Assembly (NCBI GenBank): GCA_951812525.1
Contig: OX638316.1
Location: forward strand, 1,956,630 to 2,020,629
Direction: 5' to 3'
Origin: an uncultured Poribacteria bacterium
GTDB taxonomy: Bacteria; Poribacteria; WGA-4E; WGA-3G
DNA length: 64,000 nt
In this document: piece by piece, positions 50,869-60,068 of the stretch
How positions within the stretch are numbered: position 1 is the stretch's first letter
Layout of the letters: the number at the start of each line of letters is the position of its first letter
Notes under the pieces: generated by a model
Databases searched by the model: none
Seen by the model: only the letters and a program-made list of their open reading frames with translations
Told to the model about the DNA's origin: nothing
Made by a program: the position numbers and the translations under genes

Positions 50869-50982
50869 GTTTTAATGGCAATTGGCTGTGGTCGGGCTTA
50901 CAAAGCCCTCCTACAATCCCTCCTACAATTCCTACCAACTGCTAAGGCTATTCCATGACTGCTGATAGCTGATTGCTATTAA

Positions 50983-52332
50983 TTAAAAAAATGGTTGTGT
51001 TTCGCCTTCTTGGAAAGACTGCTCAAGCCACGGATCCTCGGTTCTCTGCCTGAAGTCGATCACCTTTTGGCGCATCTCGTTGGCGATGTTTTGTAGTTCC
51101 GGTACGTCGATAAGGTTTCGCGATTCTGCCGAATCGTTTTCTATATCAAACAGTGCTTCACGACCTTGCTGGAGGAAGTCGGTCCGTTGCCGATCACCGA
51201 GTTGCTGAACATTGTCGTTCCGAACGGCTGTCCACGAAATGGATCGGAACAGATCGCTGGGAAGCGGAGTCTCCAATTGGTACGCCAGATTGCGGACGTA
51301 CTTATACCGCCTACCGCGCAACACGCGATATGGATAGTAGTTGGTTACTTCGTGGAAACAGTGGGAGAAATAAGTTTCTTCCCATTCACCGTTGCCGGGT
51401 TGTGCGCTGTCATCTTCAAGGATAGAGAGGATTGAGTTGCCCGGAAGCGCATCCGCGCCATCAGGGTGCGCAACGCCACACCAGTCTAACATCGTTGGAC
51501 AGAAATCTACCCAGTTGACGAGTGCTTGATTGTGAAAGCCACGTTTTTGTTGTGTAGGGCTGGCGATAAGCAGCGGGCAGTGGTGTCCGCTGTCAAAACT
51601 GGACGCCTTCGCACCCGGAAATGGCATCGCGTGGTCTGTTGTAACAAAAACAAGAGTTTCATCTGCCCGTCCAGAAGCGTCAAGTGCGTCCAACACTGCG
51701 CCCACTACGGCATCCCATCGCGAAACGCTTTCATAATAATCGGCAAGGTCTTCACGGACAGCGGGTACATCCGGTAAAAAATTGGGCACAATTATTTCAT
51801 CGGGGCTATAAGCGTTGGGTTGGATACCGGCATGCGTCCGGTCATTTCCGAAACCTTTGCCTGCACGATGTGGATAGCTGCTACCGATATGGAGATAGAA
51901 GGGATTATCTGCGTTCTCAGTGAGAAATTGATTCACCTTTGCTGCCACGTCTACAGGGCTTCTGGCGTCAACCTTCGGTTCAAAATCAAACGGATAGACG
52001 GTAGCCGGTTCAACGTGTTTCTTTCCGATACAAGCCGTAGCAAATCCGTGTGCTTTCAGAATTTTCGGCACCGATTGCATGTGTTCGTGCGTCCGGAATC
52101 CGTGAATCCCGTGGCAGTGTCCGTATTGTCCGTGTGTGTGGCTGTGTTGCCCTGTGAGGATACACGCCCGGCTCACAGCACAGGACGGACTCGTACAGAA
52201 CGCGTGATCAAACACAACACCGCGTTCTGCGAAGGCATCTATGTGCGGTGTTCGGATAATATCGTTCCCATAGCACTTCGCGATGCGGCTCCAGTCATCA
52301 GCAATGACAAACATGACGCTTTTATAGCTCAT
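50983..52332 (-). CDS. Sulfatase family protein
   Basis: A 449-residue alkaline-phosphatase-superfamily sulfatase. Metal residues are in VIADDWS. The modification motif appears as SPSCAVSRACILTGQ: Cys51 would become formylglycine, with Val in place of the usual Pro of CxPSR. HIGSSYPHR and TTDHAMPFPG follow in the usual order. The set resembles N-sulfoglucosamine (heparan) sulfohydrolase-type enzymes. No signal peptide is seen, so a cytoplasmic location is inferred. It lies between the MoxR and VWA genes; the SUMF1-type protein at 45001 lacks a canonical FGE site. Confidence 0.88.
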   Translation of the reverse strand: MSYKSVMFVIADDWSRIAKCYGNDIIRTPHIDAFAERGVVFDHAFCTSPSCAVSRACILTGQHSHTHGQYGHCHGIHGFRTHEHMQSVPKILKAHGFATACIGKKHVEPATVYPFDFEPKVDARSPVDVAAKVNQFLTENADNPFYLHIGSSYPHRAGKGFGNDRTHAGIQPNAYSPDEIIVPNFLPDVPAVREDLADYYESVSRWDAVVGAVLDALDASGRADETLVFVTTDHAMPFPGAKASSFDSGHHCPLLIASPTQQKRGFHNQALVNWVDFCPTMLDWCGVAHPDGADALPGNSILSILEDDSAQPGNGEWEETYFSHCFHEVTNYYPYRVLRGRRYKYVRNLAYQLETPLPSDLFRSISWTAVRNDNVQQLGDRQRTDFLQQGREALFDIENDSAESRNLIDVPELQNIANEMRQKVIDFRQRTEDPWLEQSFQEGETQPFF

Positions 52333-52366
52333 AAATCTCCTTTTTTATCTTAGTTTCGGGTTTCTG

Positions 52367-54742
52367 TTACACGAGTCCGCCGCGTTTTCTTAGGAACCAC
52401 TCTAACCCAAGCAGCATGATAACGGCACCAAAAATCAAAGGCATATCCCAAATATCTACGTCCGTGATTTTTGATGTCGCACTCTCGACAAGCGGAATTT
52501 GGTTTACAAGCTGAGGTGCCTTCTCAATACTATAATATTCCCCTCCGCTGCCTTCAGCAAGTGTCTGGAGGAAAGGCACATTAAGTTCAGCATTGCTAAA
52601 TTCGGCGTAAGAGGTTTTTACCTCAAACAGGCTCTGTTGTTCCCCCAGATTTTCACCGTCAAGCGTGCCAGTAGCGGTGACGGTGTATTCACCGTATCGA
52701 TTTGGGATGAAACGCGCTGTATAGTATCCGTCTTTACCAAGGATCTGCTCAAGTCTCATCTCCTTACGCTTTCCTGCTTCATCAACCACAATCGCGCGGA
52801 GTTTTGCGTTATTTGTCAATTCAAACCGCGGATCTGTAGCGGTAACCTCAATTATCACTGGCTCTTTCAGGGAATAGGCGGTTTTTGCAATATCGAGTTT
52901 AATGTGTTCCTTCGGTGCCGTTGTTAGCCATTTGGCAACTTGTCGCCAGAATCTTTCATGACTATCGTCCTCATGTGGCATGCGCATCTGCCACCGCCAC
53001 GAACTGTGAGGCGTAAACACCATGACGCGTCCGGCATTGTAATTCTGCGTTGCGATAAGAATTCGATTGCCAAATTCATTCCGATCCGTCGGATGTTCAG
53101 CGAGAACGAGTGCCCCTGCCTTCGCACGCTTTACTTTGCTGTAGCCCATGAGCGACGGAAGCGCGCGCCAGCGTTCCACATTTTCCGTAGAACTGGTTGC
53201 CAACGCCATCAGCGTCTCGATTTTTCCGTCTGGTGTCAGTCGCAATTTGTATCCGTTGTTTTCACCAGCCTGCGAACTGCGTCGTCTTGGCGGTAACGGT
53301 GCTGGTGGTGAGCCGAGTTCCAATTCTACCGGAAGGCATTTGGCAATGGGTGTATTGATATAAGATTCGGAGAGTTCGTGGTTGCCTAAAGAGTTGGAGC
53401 CGCCTAACATAAGCAAGCCACCGCCTCGGGTGCGTACAAACTCAAGGGTATTCTCCAACTGCGTTTGGGTGAATTGGGACGCATCAACGTTGCCTAAAAT
53501 GATGGCATCAAAGTCAAAAAGCAGATCCTTCTGGTCGGGGTAAAAATTAAAGTCGTGTGCTGCTTCGGAGCGTGTGCCGCCGTAAAACCGTTTAGCGGTA
53601 GTGATGCTTGTCAAAAATCGGTCGGTGAGTTGAATGTTCGGGTCATTCTTAAGTGCACGTTTTATAAAGCCAAGCTCGGCGCGCGGTTCACCATCAACGA
53701 ATAAAATTTTTACGCGTTTGGTAGGTGCTACCTTCAGTAAAAATGTCTTCATATTGTTTTGTGGCACCGCTTCCACTTCTCCCAACTCCGCATGGACCTC
53801 AAATCTTTGTGTGCCTGCTTGTCGGGGTGTGAACTCAAGCAACATACGTTCTGTTTTTGTGTCAGACGCATCGTCAGTTACGCGCAATTGACCCATCCAA
53901 GAGGTATCTCTGTCCATATCAACGGATTCTGTTTTCAATACCTGTCCGTTGTTTGTTAATTGGACGTTGACTTTCTTTCCGTTAAAACCTTTCCGTTGCA
54001 GTGTCACCCACATCTCTACCGGGTAATCTTCCTCTGCGGTTCGAGGAATATCCACTTTGACAATTTCCAAATCAGAATTACCTGCTTCTGCGCCGATGCC
54101 GACGGTGTGAATAGGAAGTTTCTGTTCTCGAATTTGCATCGCAAATTTTGCGATGTCAGTACCGCTTCTGTCCGCACCATCCGTTAGCAGCACAGCTCCA
54201 GAAAGTGGAATCCCTTGTAAGTCATCGAGTGCTTCGTTGACCGCCTGTGGGATATCCGTACTTTCGCCATCGGCGTTCTTCAAAGGGTCGTTCGGAATCC
54301 GTTTTGCTGTTGTATCGAAGCCAAAAAATCGTACCTTGAACTTGGCATTTAATTTTTCGAGTAGTCCGTTTCCTTCTCCGAAAAGCAGTTCGTTGGCGCG
54401 GTGCAATCGGGTCGTAGCCTCTGCCGAATCGGTAATTTGCATGCTCTTGGACTGATCAACCATTACCAACAGATAGGAATCATCGGGGCTTGTCTGATAA
54501 ATTGTGAGAAAGGGTTTAAGCAGGCAAAATGCGAGCAGACAGAGCACAACGGCGCGAAAAAAAATAAGAATACCCCGGAAACCGCGACCCGTACGCCCCC
54601 GTGTGCTTCGGTATGCCCATATCGTAGCCACGAAAAGTGCGACGAGAGCCACCGCTATCAGGAGTCCCGGCAGAGGTATACCGAACGAGAAATTTCCTTC
54701 TCGGAACACCTCAATGGGATACTTCATCATTTTTTCAAACAT
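52367..54742 (-). CDS. Membrane protein with VWA domain (BatA/B-like, GATase-like core)
   Basis: A 791-residue protein with two N-terminal transmembrane helices (~24-44 and ~60-80), then a VWA domain with MIDAS motif DQSKSM (~96-101) and SGAVLLTDGADRSG. A middle domain resembles a class I glutamine-amidotransferase-like fold (ILFVDGEPRAELGFIKRAL, RTRGGGLLMLGGSNSLG). A beta-rich part follows, and a C-terminal helix ends LLGLEWFLRKRGGLV. This layout is typical of large VWA membrane proteins that partner MoxR ATPases. The sulfatase gene sits between them here, so a functional pair is inferred. Confidence 0.85.
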   Translation of the reverse strand: MFEKMMKYPIEVFREGNFSFGIPLPGLLIAVALVALFVATIWAYRSTRGRTGRGFRGILIFFRAVVLCLLAFCLLKPFLTIYQTSPDDSYLLVMVDQSKSMQITDSAEATTRLHRANELLFGEGNGLLEKLNAKFKVRFFGFDTTAKRIPNDPLKNADGESTDIPQAVNEALDDLQGIPLSGAVLLTDGADRSGTDIAKFAMQIREQKLPIHTVGIGAEAGNSDLEIVKVDIPRTAEEDYPVEMWVTLQRKGFNGKKVNVQLTNNGQVLKTESVDMDRDTSWMGQLRVTDDASDTKTERMLLEFTPRQAGTQRFEVHAELGEVEAVPQNNMKTFLLKVAPTKRVKILFVDGEPRAELGFIKRALKNDPNIQLTDRFLTSITTAKRFYGGTRSEAAHDFNFYPDQKDLLFDFDAIILGNVDASQFTQTQLENTLEFVRTRGGGLLMLGGSNSLGNHELSESYINTPIAKCLPVELELGSPPAPLPPRRRSSQAGENNGYKLRLTPDGKIETLMALATSSTENVERWRALPSLMGYSKVKRAKAGALVLAEHPTDRNEFGNRILIATQNYNAGRVMVFTPHSSWRWQMRMPHEDDSHERFWRQVAKWLTTAPKEHIKLDIAKTAYSLKEPVIIEVTATDPRFELTNNAKLRAIVVDEAGKRKEMRLEQILGKDGYYTARFIPNRYGEYTVTATGTLDGENLGEQQSLFEVKTSYAEFSNAELNVPFLQTLAEGSGGEYYSIEKAPQLVNQIPLVESATSKITDVDIWDMPLIFGAVIMLLGLEWFLRKRGGLV

Positions 54743-54827
54743 AATTTTTTGGTCCTTGCACTGGGACGAGGATAGGTCTTATCAATTTTCGCACCAAGAC
54801 CGTATGCTTTGGTTTCGGGCGCGTGTG

Positions 54828-55841
54828 TCAATCCGATTTCGTAGTACGACAGGTAATTCGTTGACCGGTGTGTGCGGATTCATGCAACGCATCAATAGTC
54901 TGCATATTGCCGAGCGCATCGGTTATCGGTAAGCGCGTTGGCGTGCCAGTTTCCACTGCTCGACACAGATCCAAGATCTCAGCGGCGTATGGATTCACCC
55001 CGCTCACACTAAAGGTTTCGCCATCCACTGTAAAATGCGACGCGCCTTCTGAGTTGCCCCACGCACTTTCAACAAAGAGTGTGCCATCTGTACCAGCAAC
55101 CTCATAGCACTCGCGCCATGTCCAACCGAAGCTACAGTCTAATTGTCCAGTAACGCCTTCGCCAAAGTCTAAGGTTCCGATTAGGGTTTCCCAAACATGA
55201 TTAATCGGTTCAAACTTGCCTGTTGCCCAGACCGACTGTGGTTCTCTGCCTACAAGGTAACGCATGATGTTAATACAGTAACACCCTAAATCCATAACAG
55301 CACCGCCACCGAGGTCGCCTCTTAATCGCCAATTCTGACGGTCTGTGAGTCCTGTTGAGAAACTGGAACGCGCATAGCGGACCTCTCCGATTGCGCCGTC
55401 TTCAATCTTCTGTTTCACGGCGAGCGTCAACGGATGATGTCGGTACATGAACGCTTCCATCAATAGAATGTTGGCACCTTCCGTAACCTGAATCATCTGT
55501 TCCAACTGTGTGGCGTTAACAGCAATCGGTTTTTCGACAAGGATACCTTTGACACCACACCGTACTGCCTCGAGTACATTTTTGAGGTGACTTGAGGGCC
55601 ACGTCGCAACCACTAAGATATCGGGTTGCTGTTTCTCCAACATTTGCCGAAGGTCGTTGTAGGTGTTCTGGACATTATATTCGGTGGCGAAATTCGCAAG
55701 CGATTCAAACTTCTCATCACAGGCACCAACAATTTCAATCTCTGGCACATTTCGCCAGGCGTTACCATGGGCGCGAGATATACCGCCGCACCCGACGATT
55801 GCTACGCGATATTTTGGTGAGACATTAGTATCTTGGGACAT
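54828..55841 (-). CDS. Gfo/Idh/MocA family oxidoreductase 1
   Basis: A 337-residue NAD(P)-dependent oxidoreductase. It has a Rossmann start VAIVGCGGISRAHG, the conserved ILVEKPIAVNATQLEQM (catalytic Lys of EKP), the GGGAVMDLGCYCINIMRYLVG block, and a C-terminal sheet. The family oxidises sugars or related alcohols. The ATG at 55841 (MSQDTN) is chosen because AAAGGAGC precedes it. It is one of three such genes here with a DapA-like gene, suggesting a common pathway. Confidence 0.88.
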   Translation of the reverse strand: MSQDTNVSPKYRVAIVGCGGISRAHGNAWRNVPEIEIVGACDEKFESLANFATEYNVQNTYNDLRQMLEKQQPDILVVATWPSSHLKNVLEAVRCGVKGILVEKPIAVNATQLEQMIQVTEGANILLMEAFMYRHHPLTLAVKQKIEDGAIGEVRYARSSFSTGLTDRQNWRLRGDLGGGAVMDLGCYCINIMRYLVGREPQSVWATGKFEPINHVWETLIGTLDFGEGVTGQLDCSFGWTWRECYEVAGTDGTLFVESAWGNSEGASHFTVDGETFSVSGVNPYAAEILDLCRAVETGTPTRLPITDALGNMQTIDALHESAHTGQRITCRTTKSD

Positions 55842-55957
55842 AGATGCTCCTTTTTGAACTGCTTGGAACATATACTTACGTCAGTTCGACTTATGGTAAA
55901 TTATGAACGTAATTGAATATTTTAACCAACTTTAGGCACCAAAATGACTGACACGGT

Positions 55958-55981
55958 AGGCACGGTTTCCTAACCGTGCCT
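55958..55981. repeat. Intergenic hairpin AGGCACGGTT/AACCGTGCCT
   Basis: Perfect 10-base arms and a TCCT loop lie between two Gfo/Idh/MocA genes, with the loop-proximal GGTT/AACC also seen at 12130-12151. It is not followed by a clear T-run. Confidence 0.6.
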
Positions 55982-56002
55982 ATTATCGAACTTACGTTAT
56001 AC

Positions 56003-56977
56003 TTATAGAATAGAGGCGATGTCTACAGGTCTGTTCTCCTGTGCGGATCGATTCGCTGCAAGTGATATTGCGAGCGTTTTAACCGCATCACTGTAAGGAC
56101 TCAAGATTGAGGAGGCATCACCACTCCGCACTGCGTCCACGAAAACATCATCAATTGTCGGGCTCGGTTCTGTCTTATCCACCCATTCGCCATCTTCCTG
56201 TACTAAGACCCTTGATGGATTCCAATTCAACAACTCTCCCTCATACAGCAAATCCAGAATATTAGCGTTCGACCAGTCACCTGCATAAGCCCAAGTGGCA
56301 GTCAGCGAACCTACAGCACCACTCGCAAATTGGAGTGTAACGCTATTAACATCCGGGCAATCCGTCTCTTTGAGAAGCCGATTTGCCTGCATCGCATAGA
56401 CACTCTCCACTTCTCCGCCCATGTAACGCATCATATCGATGGTATGTGTCGCTTGTTCGACAAGTTGACCGCCGGATTTGTTCATTTGTCGGAGCCATGC
56501 ACTCGGGTCACCGTGTCCGGTGCTGCACCAGTACTTACCAACGAGCATGTTAATTGTTCTTCCCTGCAGGATCTGCTGCGTTATTTGGGTCGAACCGAGG
56601 TAACGGAGTTGATAGCCGACACATGTTATTAACCCAGCTTTTGTTACCGCTGCTTCAATCTCGTGTGCGATATCCATAGAGATGGCAACGGGCTTCTCAG
56701 CGAAAAATGGCAAGCCGCGCGCAATAACGTCAAGTTCTGGCTGCCCGTGGACAAAAACCGGCAGACTCAGGTAGACTGCATCCAAGTCATCACGTTCGAG
56801 TAGGGCTTGATGTGCGGTATAGGCATCCGCATTATTTTTCTCGGCTGCGCTTTGTGCGCGTTCGGCTTGAACATCACATACAGCCACGACGCGCGCGCCT
56901 TCGATTTCAGCTAGCCGATTCATGTGTCCGTTGGCGTTGCCGCCACATCCGATAAATCCGATTTTAACTTCGTTCAT
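56003..56977 (-). CDS. Gfo/Idh/MocA family oxidoreductase 2
   Basis: A 324-residue protein with Rossmann start IGFIGCGGNANGHMNR, the catalytic block LPFFAEKPVAISMDIA (EKP intact), and SGGQLVEQATHTIDMMRYMGG. The rest follows the family. It is probably NAD(P)-dependent on a sugar or sugar acid; the substrate is unknown. It lies 45 bases downstream of Gfo/Idh/MocA 3. Co-transcription is likely. Confidence 0.88.
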   Translation of the reverse strand: MNEVKIGFIGCGGNANGHMNRLAEIEGARVVAVCDVQAERAQSAAEKNNADAYTAHQALLERDDLDAVYLSLPVFVHGQPELDVIARGLPFFAEKPVAISMDIAHEIEAAVTKAGLITCVGYQLRYLGSTQITQQILQGRTINMLVGKYWCSTGHGDPSAWLRQMNKSGGQLVEQATHTIDMMRYMGGEVESVYAMQANRLLKETDCPDVNSVTLQFASGAVGSLTATWAYAGDWSNANILDLLYEGELLNWNPSRVLVQEDGEWVDKTEPSPTIDDVFVDAVRSGDASSILSPYSDAVKTLAISLAANRSAQENRPVDIASIL

Positions 56978-57021
56978 TTTTCCTCTATAAGGGTTTGAAA
57001 TTGTTATAGTTTTCGCGCTGA

Positions 57022-58236
57022 CTAACGCGCTTTGAAATTGACCTGCAACGCCTTTTCGATATTTTCGCGTGGATGAACACCGAATTGTGCTTCAAAATCT
57101 CGGTCAAATGCGTCCTCTTCGGCGGAATCTGGCGTAAGCGGAAGTTGGATGGGTTGCCGATTCGTTCGGATGGATCGGTGTGCAGCGATAACCATCTCCT
57201 GATCTGCCCTGCCCATTTCTCCTGTCCAAAGCGGTTGTGTATCTTCTCGTACTGCGCGAGCGATACCGTCAAGCATCGTTGCCAATGAGATACCGTTCTC
57301 CGGTAATGTTGTATGTTCATAAGGGTTCACCCACTCAACAGTGCCACCTAATGATGGCGGAAGTTCCACATAGATACGACGTAGCGTCCCACTCTCGCTG
57401 TACGTTCTCTGAAATTCGTATGTTTGTGCCTTCCCGTCGCGCAGGGCAATGTCCTCATCTGTGCAAACGTTGACCGTTTCACCGCCTGACGCGCTCTGGT
57501 TCCCATTGGTGATAATCGTGCCCCGCTCACCGCACGTCTCAAAACCGACGAGTTTGTTCCGTCCAAGGCACCCGTTCTTATTTCCGACCATAGCGATGCC
57601 GAGTCCGCCATTTTCAAAATCGACGGCGTAAAATTCAAGGTTTTCTCGATTGAAGTCCCGTTTTGCCCTATCGACGTAAGGCGTAACTGGCATTGTATGC
57701 CCTATGCTACTGACCGCCTTCGGGGCAGCGTTCATCCGACACCGTATTGCAGCGAGTCCGTGGTATCCGGTCGTAGAAAAGAGTCGATGGCACTTGTGGA
57801 CTTCCCCAATTACCCCTTCCTCAATGAGCTTGCACACAAACTGCTCTACAGGAACGAACGGAAAGTTTTCTGATGTCTGAAGTTTCACTCCATTTTCGGC
57901 GGCATCGGCAATCATCATGTCCATTAAACCGAGTGTCGGTGCGAGACCTGTCTCCACGTTATGTGGGATACCGCGTCGGGAGAGGTAACAAGAAACGACA
58001 TGATGCAGTGGCGCAGGCACGACAACATCACAGACATCCGGGGATATTTCGTCAACAAGTTTTCGGACATCGGTGTAGGCTTTAACGCCGAGTTTCGCTG
58101 CACCTGCCGCTGCGGATTCTGGATGCGCGTCGCACACGGCGACAATGTCGAAGGTGTCCTTTAGTGTAGCGGCTGTTGACAGATGCGCAGCTCCACGTCT
58201 ACCGTGACCAATTAAAGCGTATTTTAGACGGGACAT
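57022..58236 (-). CDS. Gfo/Idh/MocA family protein 3 (catalytic motif altered)
   Basis: A 404-residue member with Rossmann start ALIGHGRRGAAHL and the family layout. Where related enzymes have the EKP catalytic Lys motif, this protein reads HNVETGLAPTLGLMDMMI (E-T-G). The Lys is therefore missing. The length is greater than the other two, with an extended C-terminus (SAEEDAFDRDFEAQFGVHPRENIEKAL). It may have lost dehydrogenase activity or use another residue. Same strand and operon as the neighbours. Confidence 0.82.
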   Translation of the reverse strand: MSRLKYALIGHGRRGAAHLSTAATLKDTFDIVAVCDAHPESAAAGAAKLGVKAYTDVRKLVDEISPDVCDVVVPAPLHHVVSCYLSRRGIPHNVETGLAPTLGLMDMMIADAAENGVKLQTSENFPFVPVEQFVCKLIEEGVIGEVHKCHRLFSTTGYHGLAAIRCRMNAAPKAVSSIGHTMPVTPYVDRAKRDFNRENLEFYAVDFENGGLGIAMVGNKNGCLGRNKLVGFETCGERGTIITNGNQSASGGETVNVCTDEDIALRDGKAQTYEFQRTYSESGTLRRIYVELPPSLGGTVEWVNPYEHTTLPENGISLATMLDGIARAVREDTQPLWTGEMGRADQEMVIAAHRSIRTNRQPIQLPLTPDSAEEDAFDRDFEAQFGVHPRENIEKALQVNFKAR

Positions 58237-58295
58237 TCTACCTCCCCAATTCCGAACAGTATTGTCTCAAATAGTGGACGTGCTTCTAAACGAAT

Positions 58296-59243
58296 CTAAT
58301 TGACGCACTGATAGCCGGTTGCCTCAAGCCGAGTTCGGATTTTATCTATTTCGGCGTTGGACAATTGACGGAGGGGTCGGCGCATAGTCATTGAGGGAAA
58401 TCTGCCCATCAACCAGCGGGCACATTTCATGCGTTGGTGTGCGTCACTGCTCGGTTCACCGAAGTTGTAAACGATGCGTGCCAACGCGTCTACTTGACTG
58501 CGTGCCTTGCGAGCACCAAGCAGATCGTTATTGAGTGCCGCATGAACCACATCTACCATCAATTCCGGCACGAAGCCAGCAAACCCGATGAGTGCGCCGT
58601 CGCTGCCCTCAAGCAGCGAAGCGAGTAGATATTCGTCATGACAGGTCAAGATGGGGACATCCGGCGCAGCTGCCTTCAGCTGTTCATAATCCCATCGCCA
58701 ACGTGCCATGTCGCGGGTCCCCATTTTAATACAGATAACCTGTGGAATCTTCACCATTTCCAACATCTCTTCAAGGGTGTATCCTGCTTTTGTCCATGCC
58801 GGATATTGGTGAACAATAATGGGTATATCCGCACCTTCGGCGACATCTTGGAAGTAACCCACTGCCGTTTCTGGCGTTCTCCCGAAACGCAGCCAGTGGT
58901 GCGCCGGCATTAAAAGGATAGCATCTGCGCCGGCTTCCTTCGCCGCAAGTGCATCGTCAATTGCGGGGAGACTCCCTTCGGCGCTCACGCCTGAAACTAC
59001 TTTAACTTCGTCACCGACAGCCTCAGCGGTAATCTGTGTAACCCGTTGTCTTTCATGCAGGCGGAGAGACATGATTTCGCCGGTGTGTCCATTACAGACA
59101 ACGCCTTTTATGCCAGGGACGCTCGCGAGTTCCTGCATGTACTGGTGCAGTCCGGTTTCGTCAATTGATTCATCTTCATGAAAGGGGCAGAGCGTCGCCG
59201 GAAATACACCTGCCCAAGGGTGGTGTTGCCAATTAAATTTCAT
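58296..59243 (-). CDS. Dihydrodipicolinate synthase (DapA)/N-acetylneuraminate lyase family protein
   Basis: A 315-residue TIM-barrel class I aldolase/lyase. It has CNGHTGEIMSL (the GxxGE phosphate-loop analogue), HQYPAWTKAGY (catalytic Tyr), and ICIKMGTRD with the Schiff-base Lys. Substrates in this family range from aspartate semialdehyde to keto-sugar acids. The context of three Gfo/Idh/MocA genes favours a sugar-acid lyase over lysine synthesis, which is inference. It is the first gene of the cluster. Confidence 0.87.
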   Translation of the reverse strand: MKFNWQHHPWAGVFPATLCPFHEDESIDETGLHQYMQELASVPGIKGVVCNGHTGEIMSLRLHERQRVTQITAEAVGDEVKVVSGVSAEGSLPAIDDALAAKEAGADAILLMPAHHWLRFGRTPETAVGYFQDVAEGADIPIIVHQYPAWTKAGYTLEEMLEMVKIPQVICIKMGTRDMARWRWDYEQLKAAAPDVPILTCHDEYLLASLLEGSDGALIGFAGFVPELMVDVVHAALNNDLLGARKARSQVDALARIVYNFGEPSSDAHQRMKCARWLMGRFPSMTMRRPLRQLSNAEIDKIRTRLEATGYQCVN

Positions 59244-59553
59244 TTTTTATCCTAAAGGCATTTATGAAAATGGTTGTTCAGGGAATTATGTAGCTCAGAT
59301 TTAAAAATAGCATTCGCCAGCAGGCGAATGTAGATAACATAATGTAATAACGGATAAATTTCTGATTTCCAGTTTTGAAGAACGGTGGATTTGACTATTT
59401 TTTGCGTGGAATTCTGCACATATTTCTAATTTCGTTTTATTTTAACTTGATTTTGAATGTAAAATCAAGTATTATTTTAAGGAAGCGGATTTGCTCCGTC
59501 TGTATAGTTAAAAATCGCGATGTCTGACTCGTGTTAATTGGAGGGTATGACAG
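59244..59553. promoter_or_regulatory. Intergenic region with the ccm promoter and a hairpin
   Basis: A 310-base divergent gap. CATTCGCC/GGCGAATG (59311-59330) forms a hairpin. On the plus strand TTGATT (59447-59452), 17 bases, then TATTAT (59470-59475) forms a promoter, overlapping an inverted repeat CTTGATTTT/AAAATCAAG that could be an operator. Start near 59482, about 70 bases before ccmE. No ORF was credited. Confidence 0.5.
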
Positions 59554-60000
59554 GTGCAAAAAAAGAAAAGACTTAAAATCGCCGCCGCCGGTATCATCTT
59601 GCTAGGTGCTATGGTATTTCTGGTGGTAGATGGGATTAAAGGCACCGGTGTACGGCATTTCACACCTGCTTTGCTTGTCGCAGATAACGACCAAGTGGAT
59701 AATCAACTCGTCCAAGTTGATGGACTCATTTCAGAGGGTAGTTCCAAATGGGATGCCGTCAATTTTGAACTCACCTTTGCCGTCCGCGATCGCGAAAGTG
59801 AGGCGACCGTTAATGTTATTTATAAAGACCGACTTAAACCGGATAACTTTATCGATGGCGGTAGCGTTTTCGTTGAAGGTAGATACAATGCAACCGAGAA
59901 CCTCATTGTCGCTTCTAAGCTCATGACGAAGTGTGCCTCAAAATACGAAGGTGCAGAGAGTGCTATACCTACGGATGAAACTTCTTACATCTCTCAGTAA
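59554..60000 (+). CDS. ccmE: Cytochrome c maturation protein CcmE
   Basis: A 148-residue heme chaperone of the CcmE OB-fold family. It has one N-terminal transmembrane helix (IAAAGIILLGAMVFLVV), and strands with VQVDGLISEGS, TFAVRD and VFVEGRYNATENLIVASKL. The covalent heme site is MTKCASKYEG, a CxxxY type, rather than the HxxxY of E. coli CcmE. The start is GTG 59554, behind GGAGG; an overlapping ATG at 59548 gives a frame that stops after nine codons. It is first in the ccm operon. Confidence 0.9.
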   Translation: MQKKKRLKIAAAGIILLGAMVFLVVDGIKGTGVRHFTPALLVADNDQVDNQLVQVDGLISEGSSKWDAVNFELTFAVRDRESEATVNVIYKDRLKPDNFIDGGSVFVEGRYNATENLIVASKLMTKCASKYEGAESAIPTDETSYISQ

Positions 60001-60068
60001 CAGATACACAACCCTTTAAAACAATATGTTTAATATCATCTCTTTAATTTAAGGAGGCGCAGAAACGC

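Noticed and set aside
59548-59577. ATG at 59548 as the ccmE start
   Set aside because: That frame stops after nine codons; the GTG at 59554 gives the full CcmE.
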